The notes below the pieces were generated by a model. That model saw only the letters and a list, made by a program, of their open reading frames with translations. It searched no databases and was not told the DNA's origin. Positions 10,993 to 18,787 of a stretch of 64,000 nt of DNA are shown here, one piece after another. The position numbers were made by a program, and so were the translations under genes. Source of the stretch: Mesorhizobium loti CJ3sym. GTDB lineage: Bacteria > Pseudomonadota > Alphaproteobacteria > Rhizobiales > Rhizobiaceae. The stretch lies in NCBI RefSeq assembly GCF_000472785.1, contig NZ_AXAL01000018.1, forward strand, positions 96,061-160,060, read 5' to 3'. Numbering within the stretch: the first letter of the stretch is position 1; each line of letters starts with the position of its first letter.

Positions 10993-11637
10993 TCATAGTT
11001 CCTGTTCGATTTCGTCTTCCGCGCCGCCCTCAGCACCCTCGGGTGCATCATCAGGCTCGCCGCGGCGTTTCTTGGCTTCCTTGCGTTCCCGGTTGTCCTT
11101 CGACAGGGCCTCACGGATGAGGTCGTCGGTCAGGATCAGCCGCACATCGGCGATCGCGTCATAGGGAACGCGCACCGTCGGCTCCTCGCCATAGGCCGCC
11201 TTGTCGCGCTCGATCAGCACGTCGTCCTCGCCGGCCTCGGCAATCTTGCCCTTGAAGCGCTTGCGGTCGGCGACAACGATCGATGTTTCCATCTTTACCA
11301 AATGACCGGTCCAGGTCACGAAATCCGATTTGCGGACCAGCGGCCGGTCGATACCGGGCGAAGAGACTTCGAGGTGATAGGCCTTTTCGATCGGGTCATC
11401 GACGTCGAGCGCCGGTGACACCGCGCGGCTGACCTCTTCGCAATCCTCGACGGTCATGGTGCCGTCCTCACGTTCAGCCATGATCTGCAGCGTCAGCCCG
11501 TTCTGGCCGGACAGATGCACGCGCACGAGGCGAAAGCCGATGCCGCGCAGCACCGGCTGGACGATCAGCGCAATGCGTGCATCGATGCCGCTTTCGCGGA
11601 TGATGCGGTCGTCACCTTCGCTTGCCGTTGCAGTCAT
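10993..11637 (-). CDS. rimP: Ribosome maturation factor RimP
   Basis: 214 residues; binds free 30S subunits during late assembly. The N-terminal alpha/beta domain contains GFRLVRVHLSGQNGLTLQIM and the family signature EKAYHLEVSSPGIDRPL. A C-terminal SH3-like domain and a long Arg/Lys then acidic tail (about 180-214) typical of rhizobial RimP follow. The chosen ATG is at 11635-11637. An in-frame extension starting with an ATG near 11774 would run through the leader hairpins and has no ribosome-binding site, so it is considered untranslated or a leader peptide. First gene of the nusA-infB operon. Confidence 0.92.
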   Translation of the reverse strand: MTATASEGDDRIIRESGIDARIALIVQPVLRGIGFRLVRVHLSGQNGLTLQIMAEREDGTMTVEDCEEVSRAVSPALDVDDPIEKAYHLEVSSPGIDRPLVRKSDFVTWTGHLVKMETSIVVADRKRFKGKIAEAGEDDVLIERDKAAYGEEPTVRVPYDAIADVRLILTDDLIREALSKDNRERKEAKKRRGEPDDAPEGAEGGAEDEIEQEL

Positions 11638-11678
11638 CAATTGCCTGTCGTTCGTTTCGCAACGTTCTTTAGTTTGCG

Positions 11679-11722
11679 CATCGGAACCATCCGAAAACCG
11701 CTTCGCACTTTTCGGTCCGATG
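11679..11722 (-). promoter_or_regulatory. Nested hairpin in the rimP leader, related to the palindromic repeat
   Basis: Outer arms CATCGGA (11679-11685) and TCCGATG (11716-11722) and inner arms CCGAAAA (11691-11697) and TTTTCGG (11709-11715) give a 7+7 bp interrupted stem between the leader terminator and rimP. A 19-base core (11694-11712) is identical to the core of the repeat copy at 46336-46387. CGGTCC at 11713-11718 is complementary to GGACCG inside the terminator (11749-11754), allowing a competing fold. Confidence 0.5.
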
Positions 11723-11737
11723 CACCCGGCAGGTAAC

Positions 11738-11768
11738 AAAAAAGAGCGGGACCGGGTGGACCCACTCT
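11738..11768 (-). terminator. Intrinsic terminator (possible attenuator) in the rimP-nusA leader
   Basis: On the minus strand AGAGTGGG (11768-11761) pairs with CCCGCTCT (11750-11743), with one G-U pair, and is followed at once by six Ts (11743-11738). It lies only about 20 nt downstream of the predicted transcription start and 100 nt upstream of rimP. No annotated gene ends here except distant trmB (stop at 12245), so it is best read as a leader terminator. A rimP leader attenuator is known in enterobacteria; homology is not claimed. Confidence 0.6.
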
Positions 11769-11796
11769 TCGTCATACCGACCAAGAATTTGAGGAT

Positions 11797-11825
11797 GATA
11801 TAAACGAACACGGCCTGTGTTTCAA
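11797..11825 (-). promoter_or_regulatory. Predicted sigma-70 type promoter of the rimP-nusA-infB operon
   Basis: Reading the minus strand, TTGAAA (11825-11820) is followed after exactly 17 nt by TATATC (11802-11797), matching 5 of 6 and 4 of 6 consensus positions. Transcription should start near 11790, producing a leader of about 150 nt before rimP. Confidence 0.6.
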
Positions 11826-11987
11826 GCCCGCCGTGGCGGGCCGGCAAAAGCCCTGACAGCTTCAGCATTGCTCCAGGCGCATGGCCCCCATGCGGCAATC
11901 CCCCTGTGAGAGCCTGCAGAGCGCTCTTATTTGTTAGCCACGACACGAACAGAAAGAACGCGCGGTGGCGCGCGAAAGGACAAGATC

Positions 11988-12152
11988 ATGAGCAACCGCA
12001 GAATATTTTCCGCCCTGGGCGATCTCTTCACCACATTCGGCAGCGCCGTCGCCGCATCGCGCGCCGTGGAAGCCGGCCGCAAGCCACGCGCGGACGATTT
12101 GCGCACGCTCGGCATGGATCCGGCCATCTTCAACAGGATCGGCCGTTTCTGA
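11988..12152 (+). CDS. Small DUF1127/YjiS-like protein
   Basis: 54 residues: MSNRRIFSALGDLFTTFG, then an Ala-rich segment, then RKPRADDLRTLGMDPAIF. The arrangement of an amphipathic N-terminal helix and a short basic region ending in a LRxLGxDPxxF motif resembles the small DUF1127/YjiS-like proteins common in rhizobia, some of which are linked to sRNA turnover or phosphate/carbon control. That assignment is tentative. The ATG has an AAGGAC ribosome-binding site 8 nt upstream. It is the only plus-strand gene between the two large minus-strand operons and is followed by a palindromic repeat. Confidence 0.7.
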   Translation: MSNRRIFSALGDLFTTFGSAVAASRAVEAGRKPRADDLRTLGMDPAIFNRIGRF

Positions 12153-12182
12153 AAATCCGGCGATAGGTGCCGTAGACTCTTT

Positions 12183-12234
12183 GTTTTGACGCAATTCCGG
12201 ACGGAAAACCGTTACACACTTTTCCTGGAATTGC
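12183..12234 (+). repeat. Palindromic intergenic repeat, copy A
   Basis: A 52-bp element beginning GTTTTGACGCAATTCCGG and ending TTTTCCTGGAATTGC. Its ends (GCAATTCC / GGAATTGC) are inverted repeats. It matches the reverse complement of 46336-46387 at 49 of 52 positions. It sits in the spacer between the converging small gene and trmB. Similar short mosaic elements (RIME-type) are widespread between genes in rhizobia. Confidence 0.75.
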
Positions 12235-12244
12235 TTCAGGGCGC

Positions 12245-12946
12245 CTATTTCCTGATAAAGGTAAGATAGGCTGGCCTGCGGCCCTCACGAATGGCTTTCG
12301 CCTCGTAACGCGTGCCCGGCCAGCCATCGTAAGGGCGATGCCAGTCGGCCGCTTCCGCTGCATGCCATGCGAAAGCGCCATGTGCCCGGCAATGCAGCAA
12401 GGTCCAGTTCACATACGTGTCGATATCGGACGCGAAGCGGAATCTTGAGCCCGGCTTGAGGACGCGCGCGAAACGGTCGAGATTGACCGGGCCGACGAAA
12501 CGCCGCTTCCAGTGCTTCTTCTTCGGCCAGGGATCCGGGTAGAGAAGATCAATGCCATCGAGCGAGGCTTGCGGCAGCCAGTCGAGCAATTGCGTGGCAT
12601 CGTCATCAAAGACACGCAAATTGGCCAGCGGCCTTTGCCGCACCGCCATCATCATCTTGGCCATGCCATTGACGAAGGGCTCGACGCCGATGAAGCCGGT
12701 TGTCGGTGCTTCGAGCGCGCGGTGCAGAAGATGCTCGCCGCCACCAAAGCCGATCTCGAGCCTGACTGCCGAAACGTCAATTTCAAACAGAGTGCGCAGA
12801 TCGGGCGGCGCTTCAGCCTTCAGATCGAGGCCATAGGCGCCGAGGCCGCTTTCCAACGCCGCCGCCTGCTGCGGACGCACCGGCTTGCCACGCCGACGAC
12901 CGAAGAAGGCTTCGGTCGCACGGCTTGGCCTGTCTTGCGGGCTCAT
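12245..12946 (-). CDS. trmB: tRNA (guanine-N7-)-methyltransferase
   Basis: 233 residues; methylates G46 of tRNA with SAM. Recognisable elements are EIGFGGGEHL (SAM-binding), GVEPFVNGMAKMM, DLLYPDPWPKKKHWKRRFV (the TrmB signature) and a C-terminal GTRYEAKA. The ATG at 12944-12946 (MSPQDRPSRATEAFFGRRRG) fits family N-termini; a TTG four codons upstream is the alternative, and neither has a strong ribosome-binding site. It follows metK after 26 nt and is probably co-transcribed with it. Confidence 0.93.
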   Translation of the reverse strand: MSPQDRPSRATEAFFGRRRGKPVRPQQAAALESGLGAYGLDLKAEAPPDLRTLFEIDVSAVRLEIGFGGGEHLLHRALEAPTTGFIGVEPFVNGMAKMMMAVRQRPLANLRVFDDDATQLLDWLPQASLDGIDLLYPDPWPKKKHWKRRFVGPVNLDRFARVLKPGSRFRFASDIDTYVNWTLLHCRAHGAFAWHAAEAADWHRPYDGWPGTRYEAKAIREGRRPAYLTFIRK

Positions 12947-12972
12947 CGGGTGGAGCAAGGCCGTCGTGGCGC

Positions 12973-14238
12973 TCAGGCCGCGACAGCATCCTTGAGCGCC
13001 TTGGCGAGATCGGTCTTTTCCCAGGAGAAAGACCCATCACGGCCGGCCTTGCGGCCGAAATGGCCGTAGGAGGACGTTTTGGCGTAGATCGGCTTGTTGA
13101 GGTCGAGATGGCGGCGGATGCCTGACGGCGACAGGTCCATCACGGTGCGCAGCGCGTCCTCGAGCTTTGCCTCATCGACCTTGCCGGTGCCATGCAGGTC
13201 GACATAGACCGATAAAGGCTGGGCGACGCCGATGGCGTAGGAAAGCTGGATGGTGCAGCGGTCGGCAAGCTTCGCCGCCACGACATTCTTGGCTAGGTAG
13301 CGCGCCGCGTAAGCCGCCGATCGGTCGACCTTGGTGGTGTCCTTGCCGGAGAAGGCGCCGCCGCCATGGGGGGCAGCACCGCCATAGGTGTCGACGATGA
13401 TCTTGCGGCCGGTAAGGCCGGCGTCACCGTCCGGCCCGCCGATGACGAACTTGCCGGTCGGGTTGATGTACCACATGCAATCGTCGGCGATCTTGAGGTC
13501 GCCCAATGCCTCGCGGATGTATGGCTCTACGACCTTGCGGACCTTGTTGGAATCCCAGGTGGCGTCGAGATGCTGGGTCGACAGCACGATCTGCGTTGCC
13601 TCGGCGGCCTTGCCGTCGATGTAGCGGACGGTGACCTGGCTCTTGGCGTCCGGCCCGAGCTTGCCGGCCTCGCCGTTGTTTTCGTGGCGGGCGGCGGCGA
13701 GCAGCTCGAGGATCTTGTGGCTGTAATAGATCGGCGCCGGCATCAGGTCCGGCGTCTCGCGGCAGGCATAGCCGAACATGATGCCCTGGTCGCCGGCACC
13801 TTCCTCGCCCTGGCGGTCGGACGCGTTGTCGACGCCCTGGCCGATGTCCGGCGACTGGCCGTGCAGCAGAACCTCGATCTTGGCCGTCTTCCAGTGGAAA
13901 CCGGCCTGCTCATAGCCGATCTCGCGAATCGCCTTGCGGGCGACCGACTTGAACTTGGCTGGGTTGATGATCGAATGTCCGGCCGCATCCTTGAGGATAT
14001 TGCCGGCCTTGTCCTTCTTCAGCAGCGTCTCGGGAACGCGCACCTCGCCGGCGATGACGACGCGGTTGGTGGTCGCCAGCGTCTCGCAGGCAACACGGAC
14101 TTTCCATGGGTCCATGCCGGTCTTCTTGGCTTCACGGTAGACCAGATCGACGATCTCGTCGGAGATCCGGTCACAGACTTTGTCGGGATGGCCCTCGGCA
14201 ACGGATTCCGAGGTAAAGAAGTAGTTCTGCCGCGTCAC
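12973..14238 (-). CDS. metK: S-adenosylmethionine synthase
   Basis: 421 residues, the slightly long alphaproteobacterial form. It makes SAM from methionine and ATP. Signature motifs are FTSESVAEGHPDKV at the N-terminus, GAGDQGIMFGYA (ATP-binding) and the P-loop-like GGGAFSGKDTTKVDRSAAY. The downstream tRNA methyltransferase trmB uses the product. No SAM riboswitch core was recognised in the 168-nt spacer from praR, which holds only a GC-rich hairpin. Confidence 0.97.
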   Translation of the reverse strand: MTRQNYFFTSESVAEGHPDKVCDRISDEIVDLVYREAKKTGMDPWKVRVACETLATTNRVVIAGEVRVPETLLKKDKAGNILKDAAGHSIINPAKFKSVARKAIREIGYEQAGFHWKTAKIEVLLHGQSPDIGQGVDNASDRQGEEGAGDQGIMFGYACRETPDLMPAPIYYSHKILELLAAARHENNGEAGKLGPDAKSQVTVRYIDGKAAEATQIVLSTQHLDATWDSNKVRKVVEPYIREALGDLKIADDCMWYINPTGKFVIGGPDGDAGLTGRKIIVDTYGGAAPHGGGAFSGKDTTKVDRSAAYAARYLAKNVVAAKLADRCTIQLSYAIGVAQPLSVYVDLHGTGKVDEAKLEDALRTVMDLSPSGIRRHLDLNKPIYAKTSSYGHFGRKAGRDGSFSWEKTDLAKALKDAVAA

Positions 14239-14368
14239 GGGTGTCCCCTCTTGAAAAACGATCGGCAGGCTGCCGATTTTGGCGCGCCACGTGTTAGCGG
14301 GGCAAAGCGCCGCTCGTCAAGCGTTGCCGCCATTCTGGCACGACTGTCGATGTCGATATCTTGTGCCA

Positions 14369-14388
14369 CCGGCGGCAAACGCCGCCGG
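14369..14388 (-). terminator. Hairpin between praR and metK
   Basis: Perfect 8-bp arms CCGGCGGC (14369-14376) and GCCGCCGG (14381-14388) with an AAAC loop, 18 nt after the praR stop. There is no following T-tract on the minus strand, so read-through into metK is plausible. Confidence 0.4.
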
Positions 14389-14406
14389 CTCGAGGCGCAT
14401 TGAGGG

Positions 14407-14826
14407 TCAGTCGAGATCGTCGGCGGCGAGCGACTTCACCAGGTCGATGATCCTGCGGCGCACCTTGACGTCGGCGATCTTGACGAACGCCCGGTTGAGT
14501 TGAAGGCCTTCGGGACTGCCGCAGAACTCGACGGCGAAAGCCATCGACGCATCCTCCGAAAATCCACGGCCGGCCACCGCTTCCTGGCCCGGCGCATCCT
14601 CGAAAAAGAAGGCGACGGGCACGCCTAGTATGGAGGCAATCGCCTGCAGCCGGCTGGCGCCGACGCGATTGGTGCCCTTTTCATATTTCTGGATCTGTTG
14701 AAATGTGATGCCGAGATTCTCGCCCAGCTTTTCCTGGCTCATTCCGAGCATGTTGCGCCGAAGCCGGACGCGACTTCCAACGTGGATGTCGATGGGATTC
14801 GGTTTCTTCTTGTTTTCTTCTGTCAT
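14407..14826 (-). CDS. praR: XRE-family transcriptional regulator PraR/PhrR
   Basis: 139 residues with a Cro/C1-type helix-turn-helix (about residues 14-73; LGMSQEKLGENLGITFQQIQ and KYEKGTNRVGASRL) and a C-terminal segment ending SLAADDLD. This matches the rhizobial PraR/PhrR regulators of quorum sensing, attachment and acid-inducible responses. The same neighbourhood (actA/lnt followed by phrR, then metK) was described in Sinorhizobium. The ATG at 14824-14826 has a GAGGA ribosome-binding site; 16 Lys-rich codons upstream are in frame but less likely. A good promoter lies at the end of lnt, so it can be transcribed independently. Confidence 0.85.
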   Translation of the reverse strand: MTEENKKKPNPIDIHVGSRVRLRRNMLGMSQEKLGENLGITFQQIQKYEKGTNRVGASRLQAIASILGVPVAFFFEDAPGQEAVAGRGFSEDASMAFAVEFCGSPEGLQLNRAFVKIADVKVRRRIIDLVKSLAADDLD

Positions 14827-14939
14827 TTTTTCCTCGCCGAATTTTTTCGGCTTTGTGATTTTTTTCTCGCCCAAAAAATGCCGGAGGCGACTGCCCCAAC
14901 AGAACGATCCACCAGCTTCGAGAAATTTTCAGGCGATAC

Positions 14940-14969
14940 AGTATGAGTTTCTAATGTGTCGACTGTCAA
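14940..14969 (-). promoter_or_regulatory. Predicted promoter of praR
   Basis: On the minus strand a perfect TTGACA (14969-14964) is followed after 18 nt by CATACT (14945-14940, 4 of 6 matches). The -35 box overlaps the final codons of lnt. The leader to praR is about 105 nt and A-rich, with a small CCGAA-AAAA-TTCGG hairpin. Confidence 0.55.
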
Positions 14970-16558
14970 TTCACCCGTAGCCTTTGCCTTACGTTCAACA
15001 GCGCCCCGACCAGCGCAAACAGCAACATGATCAGCATTCCGTTAATGCGCCGCTGACTGGGGGAAACTACACTCTGTCCGGAAATCGGCACCTTCACATC
15101 GATGGCCCCGCGCGCGTCGATCGCCAGCGCGTCGACGACGCGGCCATGTGGGTCGACGACGGCCGAGATGCCGTTGTTGGCAGCACGCAGCAAGGGCAAT
15201 CCGTTCTCCACCGCGCGAATCTGGGCCTGCCTGAAATGCTGATACGGTCCCGGCGTGTCGCCGAACCACGCATCATTGGTAACGTTCACAATAAGCTGCG
15301 CTGACGTAGCGTCAACTGCCACAAGATCGGGGAAGATCACCTCATAACAGATAAATGGCAGGGCACGGATGCCGCCCGGCAGCGTGATGGCGTGGCGCTC
15401 GTTGCCGGCGGCGAACGTCACCGGTCCGGCGACAAGCTGTGCGATGCCGAAACGGTTGAACAGGTCGGTGAAAGGCAGGTATTCGCCGAACGGCACCAGA
15501 TGGACCTTGTCGACGGCGTCAGCGATTTCGCCCTTGTCATTGATCGCCACCACGGAGTTGTAATAGCGGCTGTCGGTGCCGGCCGCCGAGCCGCCTTCCT
15601 CGCGAACGACGCCGGCGATCAGCATCTGGCCGTCGGCCAGCATGTCGCCCAGCGCCGTCAGCGCGTCCGGGCGTTCGGTGAAGAGGAATGGCACGGAGGT
15701 TTCCGGCCAAAGAATGAGCTGTGGCTTGCCGTGACCGGGGTCCGGCGCCTTGGCGGACAGACCCAGCAAGGTGGCGAAGATGCGGTCGCGCACCGAAGCG
15801 TCCCATTTTTCACTGAGGTCGACGGCCGGCTGGACGATGCGGACATCCAGGCTGCGCTCGGCCGGCTTTTCAGGGGCGGCAAGCCTGACATAGCCGAAGC
15901 CGACATGGGCCGCGGCCAGCGCGACGAACAGAGCCGCGCCCAGGCGAAGATGCCGGCGCGCCGCCAGCAGTGCGGGCAGCGCGAAGACGAACACGGCAAG
16001 CGCGTTCATGCCGATCATGCCGGTCACCGATACGCTCTGCATCATCAGAGGCACTGGCATTGCCGCGTAGCCGATGGCATTCCAGGGAAAACCGGTGAAC
16101 AGGAAGCCGCGCAGCCACTCCGTCAGCCCGAAGCCGAACGCAAGGGCGGCGATGCGGCCGATATCGCTGCTCCACAGCAGCCGGGCGACCATCGTTGCGA
16201 AGCCATAGAAAAAGGCGAGCGCAAAGGGAATGCCGACCACGGCGAAGGGCAGCGCCCAGGCAAAATCATCGGCCTCGACCAGCAGCGCCGAGCCGATCCA
16301 CCAGAGGCCGGCGAGGAAATAGCCGAAACCGAACCACCAGCCGACGGCGAAGGCCGGCCGCAGGCGCCGGAACAGGCTGCCCGAGGCTTCGCCAGTCGCG
16401 CCGTCGAGCAGCCAGACCAACAGCGGAAACGAGATGAAGCAGGCGGCGAAGAAATCGTAAGGCGCCTGGCCAAGTACCGCCAGCGCTCCGGCAAGAAACG
16501 CCACAAGCGCACGCCGCCAACCCCAAAGCAGAATTATCCGGCCGGCCAGGCGCTCCAT
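14966..16558 (-). CDS. lnt: Apolipoprotein N-acyltransferase
   Basis: 530-residue inner-membrane enzyme adding the third acyl chain to bacterial lipoproteins. Several membrane helices occupy the first 220 residues. The nitrilase-type periplasmic domain follows, with the Glu-Lys-Cys triad visible in LILWPETSVPF, DKVHLVPFGEYLPF and ICYEVIFPDL. A final helix is near the C-terminus. Known as actA in Sinorhizobium, where it affects acid tolerance. The ATG at 16556-16558 precedes the first helix; a longer in-frame opening upstream is Arg/Gly-rich and unlikely. Confidence 0.95.
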   Translation of the reverse strand: MERLAGRIILLWGWRRALVAFLAGALAVLGQAPYDFFAACFISFPLLVWLLDGATGEASGSLFRRLRPAFAVGWWFGFGYFLAGLWWIGSALLVEADDFAWALPFAVVGIPFALAFFYGFATMVARLLWSSDIGRIAALAFGFGLTEWLRGFLFTGFPWNAIGYAAMPVPLMMQSVSVTGMIGMNALAVFVFALPALLAARRHLRLGAALFVALAAAHVGFGYVRLAAPEKPAERSLDVRIVQPAVDLSEKWDASVRDRIFATLLGLSAKAPDPGHGKPQLILWPETSVPFLFTERPDALTALGDMLADGQMLIAGVVREEGGSAAGTDSRYYNSVVAINDKGEIADAVDKVHLVPFGEYLPFTDLFNRFGIAQLVAGPVTFAAGNERHAITLPGGIRALPFICYEVIFPDLVAVDATSAQLIVNVTNDAWFGDTPGPYQHFRQAQIRAVENGLPLLRAANNGISAVVDPHGRVVDALAIDARGAIDVKVPISGQSVVSPSQRRINGMLIMLLFALVGALLNVRQRLRVN

Positions 16559-16658
16559 GCAAACTTCCGAGTCGCGCGAATCAGGAGGCCAAGATTTATC
16601 AGGCCGCGCTCCGCGCTCCAAACGCCGGCCGGTCAGCGGCCACGTCCCGAGCGCCGCT

Positions 16659-17129
16659 CTACCCGTGCCAGCCCTCGATGCGCAGGCCGCCCAGCCGTTC
16701 GGCCTCTTCACGGGAAACCGAGCGGATGGGCTGGCTGAAGGTCCAGACATGGCCCTCGGGATCGCGGGCCCGGTACTGGCGTTCACCGTAGAACTGGTCC
16801 GCCGGTTCCTGGATTATGGCAGCACCCGCTGTCCGCGCCTGCTCGCAATGCGCATCCAGGCCGTCCTTCAGCCTGACATAGACCGATTGCGTGTTCTTGC
16901 CCGCGACCGAGGCGGGACTTGCGACATAGTCGGCCCATTCGGAATCGACGATGATGGTACACTCGCCAAACCGCATCTCGGAATGGACGAGCTTTCCGTC
17001 GGCGTCGCTGACCACCATGCTGCGCTCGAAACCGAAAGCCGCTTCAAGCCACGCTAGCGCCGCACGAGGATCCCTGTAGAAGACGCCTGAGCCCAGACTT
17101 GCGTGCTTGAACGGGTCGTCGATGGTCAT
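16659..17129 (-). CDS. VOC (glyoxalase/bleomycin-resistance) family protein
   Basis: 156 residues of the PhnB-like VOC fold: FYRDPRAALAWLEAAFGFER near the N-terminus, YVRLKDGLDAHCEQARTAGA in the middle and FYGERQYRARDPEGHVWTF near the C-terminus. The paired beta-alpha-beta-beta-beta modules usually bind a divalent metal; the substrate is not predictable. It is inserted between ybeX (16-nt gap) and lnt (100-nt gap), genes that are adjacent in many proteobacteria. The start is supported by conservation, not by a strong ribosome-binding site. Confidence 0.8.
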   Translation of the reverse strand: MTIDDPFKHASLGSGVFYRDPRAALAWLEAAFGFERSMVVSDADGKLVHSEMRFGECTIIVDSEWADYVASPASVAGKNTQSVYVRLKDGLDAHCEQARTAGAAIIQEPADQFYGERQYRARDPEGHVWTFSQPIRSVSREEAERLGGLRIEGWHG

Positions 17130-17145
17130 CGGCTGAGCGAAATGC

Positions 17146-18240
17146 TCACGCCTGCTCGGTGCGGGCCGTGGCGCGCCGGCGGCGCTCGCCCTTCTGGCTC
17201 TGCACGATACGCACGCGCTTGACGCGGCGCGGATCGGCATCGAGGACATGGAATTCGAAGCCCGGAATGGCCTGCACCACCTCGCCACGCGCGGGCACGC
17301 GGCCGAGCGTGTTGAAGATCATGCCACCGATCGTGTCAACATATTCGCCATGCTCGCCGGCGGCGAAATCCTCGCCGATCATCTTGGCGACGTCGTCGAT
17401 CTCGGCCTTGCCGTCGACAATGAACACGCCGTCGCCGGCCTGGGTGATCATCGGCTCGTCGTCATCATGCTCGTCCTCGATGTCGCCGACGACCATCTCG
17501 ACAATGTCCTCAAGCGAGACAAGGCCGTCCGTACCGCCATATTCATCGATGACGAGCGCCATCTGCGTGCGCGTCGTCTGCATGCGGCCCATCAGGTCGG
17601 AGGCAAGCATCGACGGTGGCACGAACAGAACCTGGCGGATCAGGTTGAGGTCGCCAATGGTGCGCGCGAGATCGACCTGGGCGAGATCCAGTTGCGTGGC
17701 GACGGGATTTTTCCTGGTCGTGCGACCCTTCTTGACGCGCGCGAGCTTGGTGATGTGGGCCAGCACGTCGCGGATATGAACCATGCCACGCGGATCATCG
17801 AGCGTCTCGGAATAGACCGGCATGCGGGAGTGGCCGGATTGTTCGAAAGTGCCCAAGAGGTCGCCGAGCGTCGTGGTGATCTCGATCGCCTCGATGTCGG
17901 CGCGCGGCACCATGACGTCCTCGACGCGCACCTCGCGCAGTCGCAGGATGTTGTTGAGCATGGCGCGCTCGCCGGGCGAAAAGGATTCGGCGTCGCTGGT
18001 GGTCTCGGCCAGCGCGCCGGCGATTTCCTCGCGCAAGCTGGTTCCGTTGCGTTGCCTGAAGAGGCCGATTACGCGGTCGAACAAGGAGGGGCCGGCAGGC
18101 GAAGGCTCGCTGGCAGCGCTGCCGGTGTTGGCAACACCAGGGGTAACGGTACTCGGACTTGATCCCTCTTCCGACGTATCGGAAGCCTCGGGGGGACTGC
18201 CGGCGTCGGGGCGGGCGGCAGTTTCTGGTTTGTCGTTCAT
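17146..18240 (-). CDS. ybeX: CorC/TlyC-type CBS-domain protein
   Basis: 364 residues. A low-complexity Ser/Pro/Glu N-terminus (about 1-55) is followed by a CBS pair (VEDVMVPRADIEAIEI... to LASDLMGRMQTTR, about 105-230), the linker LVIDEYGGTDGLVSLEDI, and a CorC_HlyC domain (about 265-350). No membrane helices, unlike longer hemolysin-family proteins. E. coli YbeX/CorC is linked to Mg homeostasis and ribosome maturation. The order ybeZ-ybeY-ybeX-lnt is conserved. Confidence 0.9.
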   Translation of the reverse strand: MNDKPETAARPDAGSPPEASDTSEEGSSPSTVTPGVANTGSAASEPSPAGPSLFDRVIGLFRQRNGTSLREEIAGALAETTSDAESFSPGERAMLNNILRLREVRVEDVMVPRADIEAIEITTTLGDLLGTFEQSGHSRMPVYSETLDDPRGMVHIRDVLAHITKLARVKKGRTTRKNPVATQLDLAQVDLARTIGDLNLIRQVLFVPPSMLASDLMGRMQTTRTQMALVIDEYGGTDGLVSLEDIVEMVVGDIEDEHDDDEPMITQAGDGVFIVDGKAEIDDVAKMIGEDFAAGEHGEYVDTIGGMIFNTLGRVPARGEVVQAIPGFEFHVLDADPRRVKRVRIVQSQKGERRRRATARTEQA

Positions 18241-18267
18241 CGTCGTCCGGTCAATTGTCAGATGTAG

Positions 18268-18768
18268 TTACGCGTAGGGATCGGGAATGGCAAGCCTTGC
18301 AAGCGCTGCGCGTTCGATGGCCTCCATCTCCTCGGCCTCGGCGTCGGTCTCGTGATCATGGCCCAGCAAATGCAGCAGGCCATGGATAACGAGATGGGTG
18401 ATATGGTTCTGCACCGGCTTGTCTTCCAGTACCGCTTCGCGTGAAACCGTTTCGGCGGCGAGCACGATATCGCCCAGCATCGGCGGCAGTGGGCCGCCTT
18501 TGGGAAAAGAAAAAGCCGGGAAAGACAGGACGTTGGTGGGTTTGTCCTTACCACGCCAGCCGGCGTTGAGGGTACGGATATGTGCGTCGTCGGAAAAGAC
18601 GATGCTGAGTTCGGAACGGCCGGTCACGCCGGTCTCGGCAAAAGCAGCATCAACCGCGCGATCGACCAGTCGCGTCAGGCTTGCCTCATCAGGCCAGTCG
18701 CCCGCCTCGACCGATATATCGATGTCGACGGGGGGATACCCGTCGCCGGATATTTTGTCCTCAGGCAT
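18268..18768 (-). CDS. ybeY: Endoribonuclease/rRNA maturation factor YbeY
   Basis: 166-residue UPF0054 metalloprotein. The zinc site H-x3-H-x5-H is seen as His129, His133 and His139 in HGLLHLLGHDH, with the substrate-loop residues TNVLSFP near 78-84. YbeY takes part in 16S rRNA 3'-end processing and sRNA-related control in Sinorhizobium. It lies 19 nt after ybeZ and 27 nt before ybeX. Confidence 0.95.
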   Translation of the reverse strand: MPEDKISGDGYPPVDIDISVEAGDWPDEASLTRLVDRAVDAAFAETGVTGRSELSIVFSDDAHIRTLNAGWRGKDKPTNVLSFPAFSFPKGGPLPPMLGDIVLAAETVSREAVLEDKPVQNHITHLVIHGLLHLLGHDHETDAEAEEMEAIERAALARLAIPDPYA

Positions 18769-18787
18769 GAAGCCGCATCGTCAAAAA

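Noticed and set aside
11638..11775. In-frame N-terminal extension of RimP starting near 11774
   Set aside because: It would encode the leader hairpins, lacks a ribosome-binding site and is unlike any RimP N-terminus.
12947..12958. TTG start four codons upstream for trmB
   Set aside because: Neither start has a strong ribosome-binding site, but the ATG matches the usual N-terminus of the family.
14239..14406. Possible SAM riboswitch upstream of metK
   Set aside because: I could not find the conserved core of SAM-II, SAM-V or SAM/SAH classes; only a GC-rich 8-bp hairpin is present.
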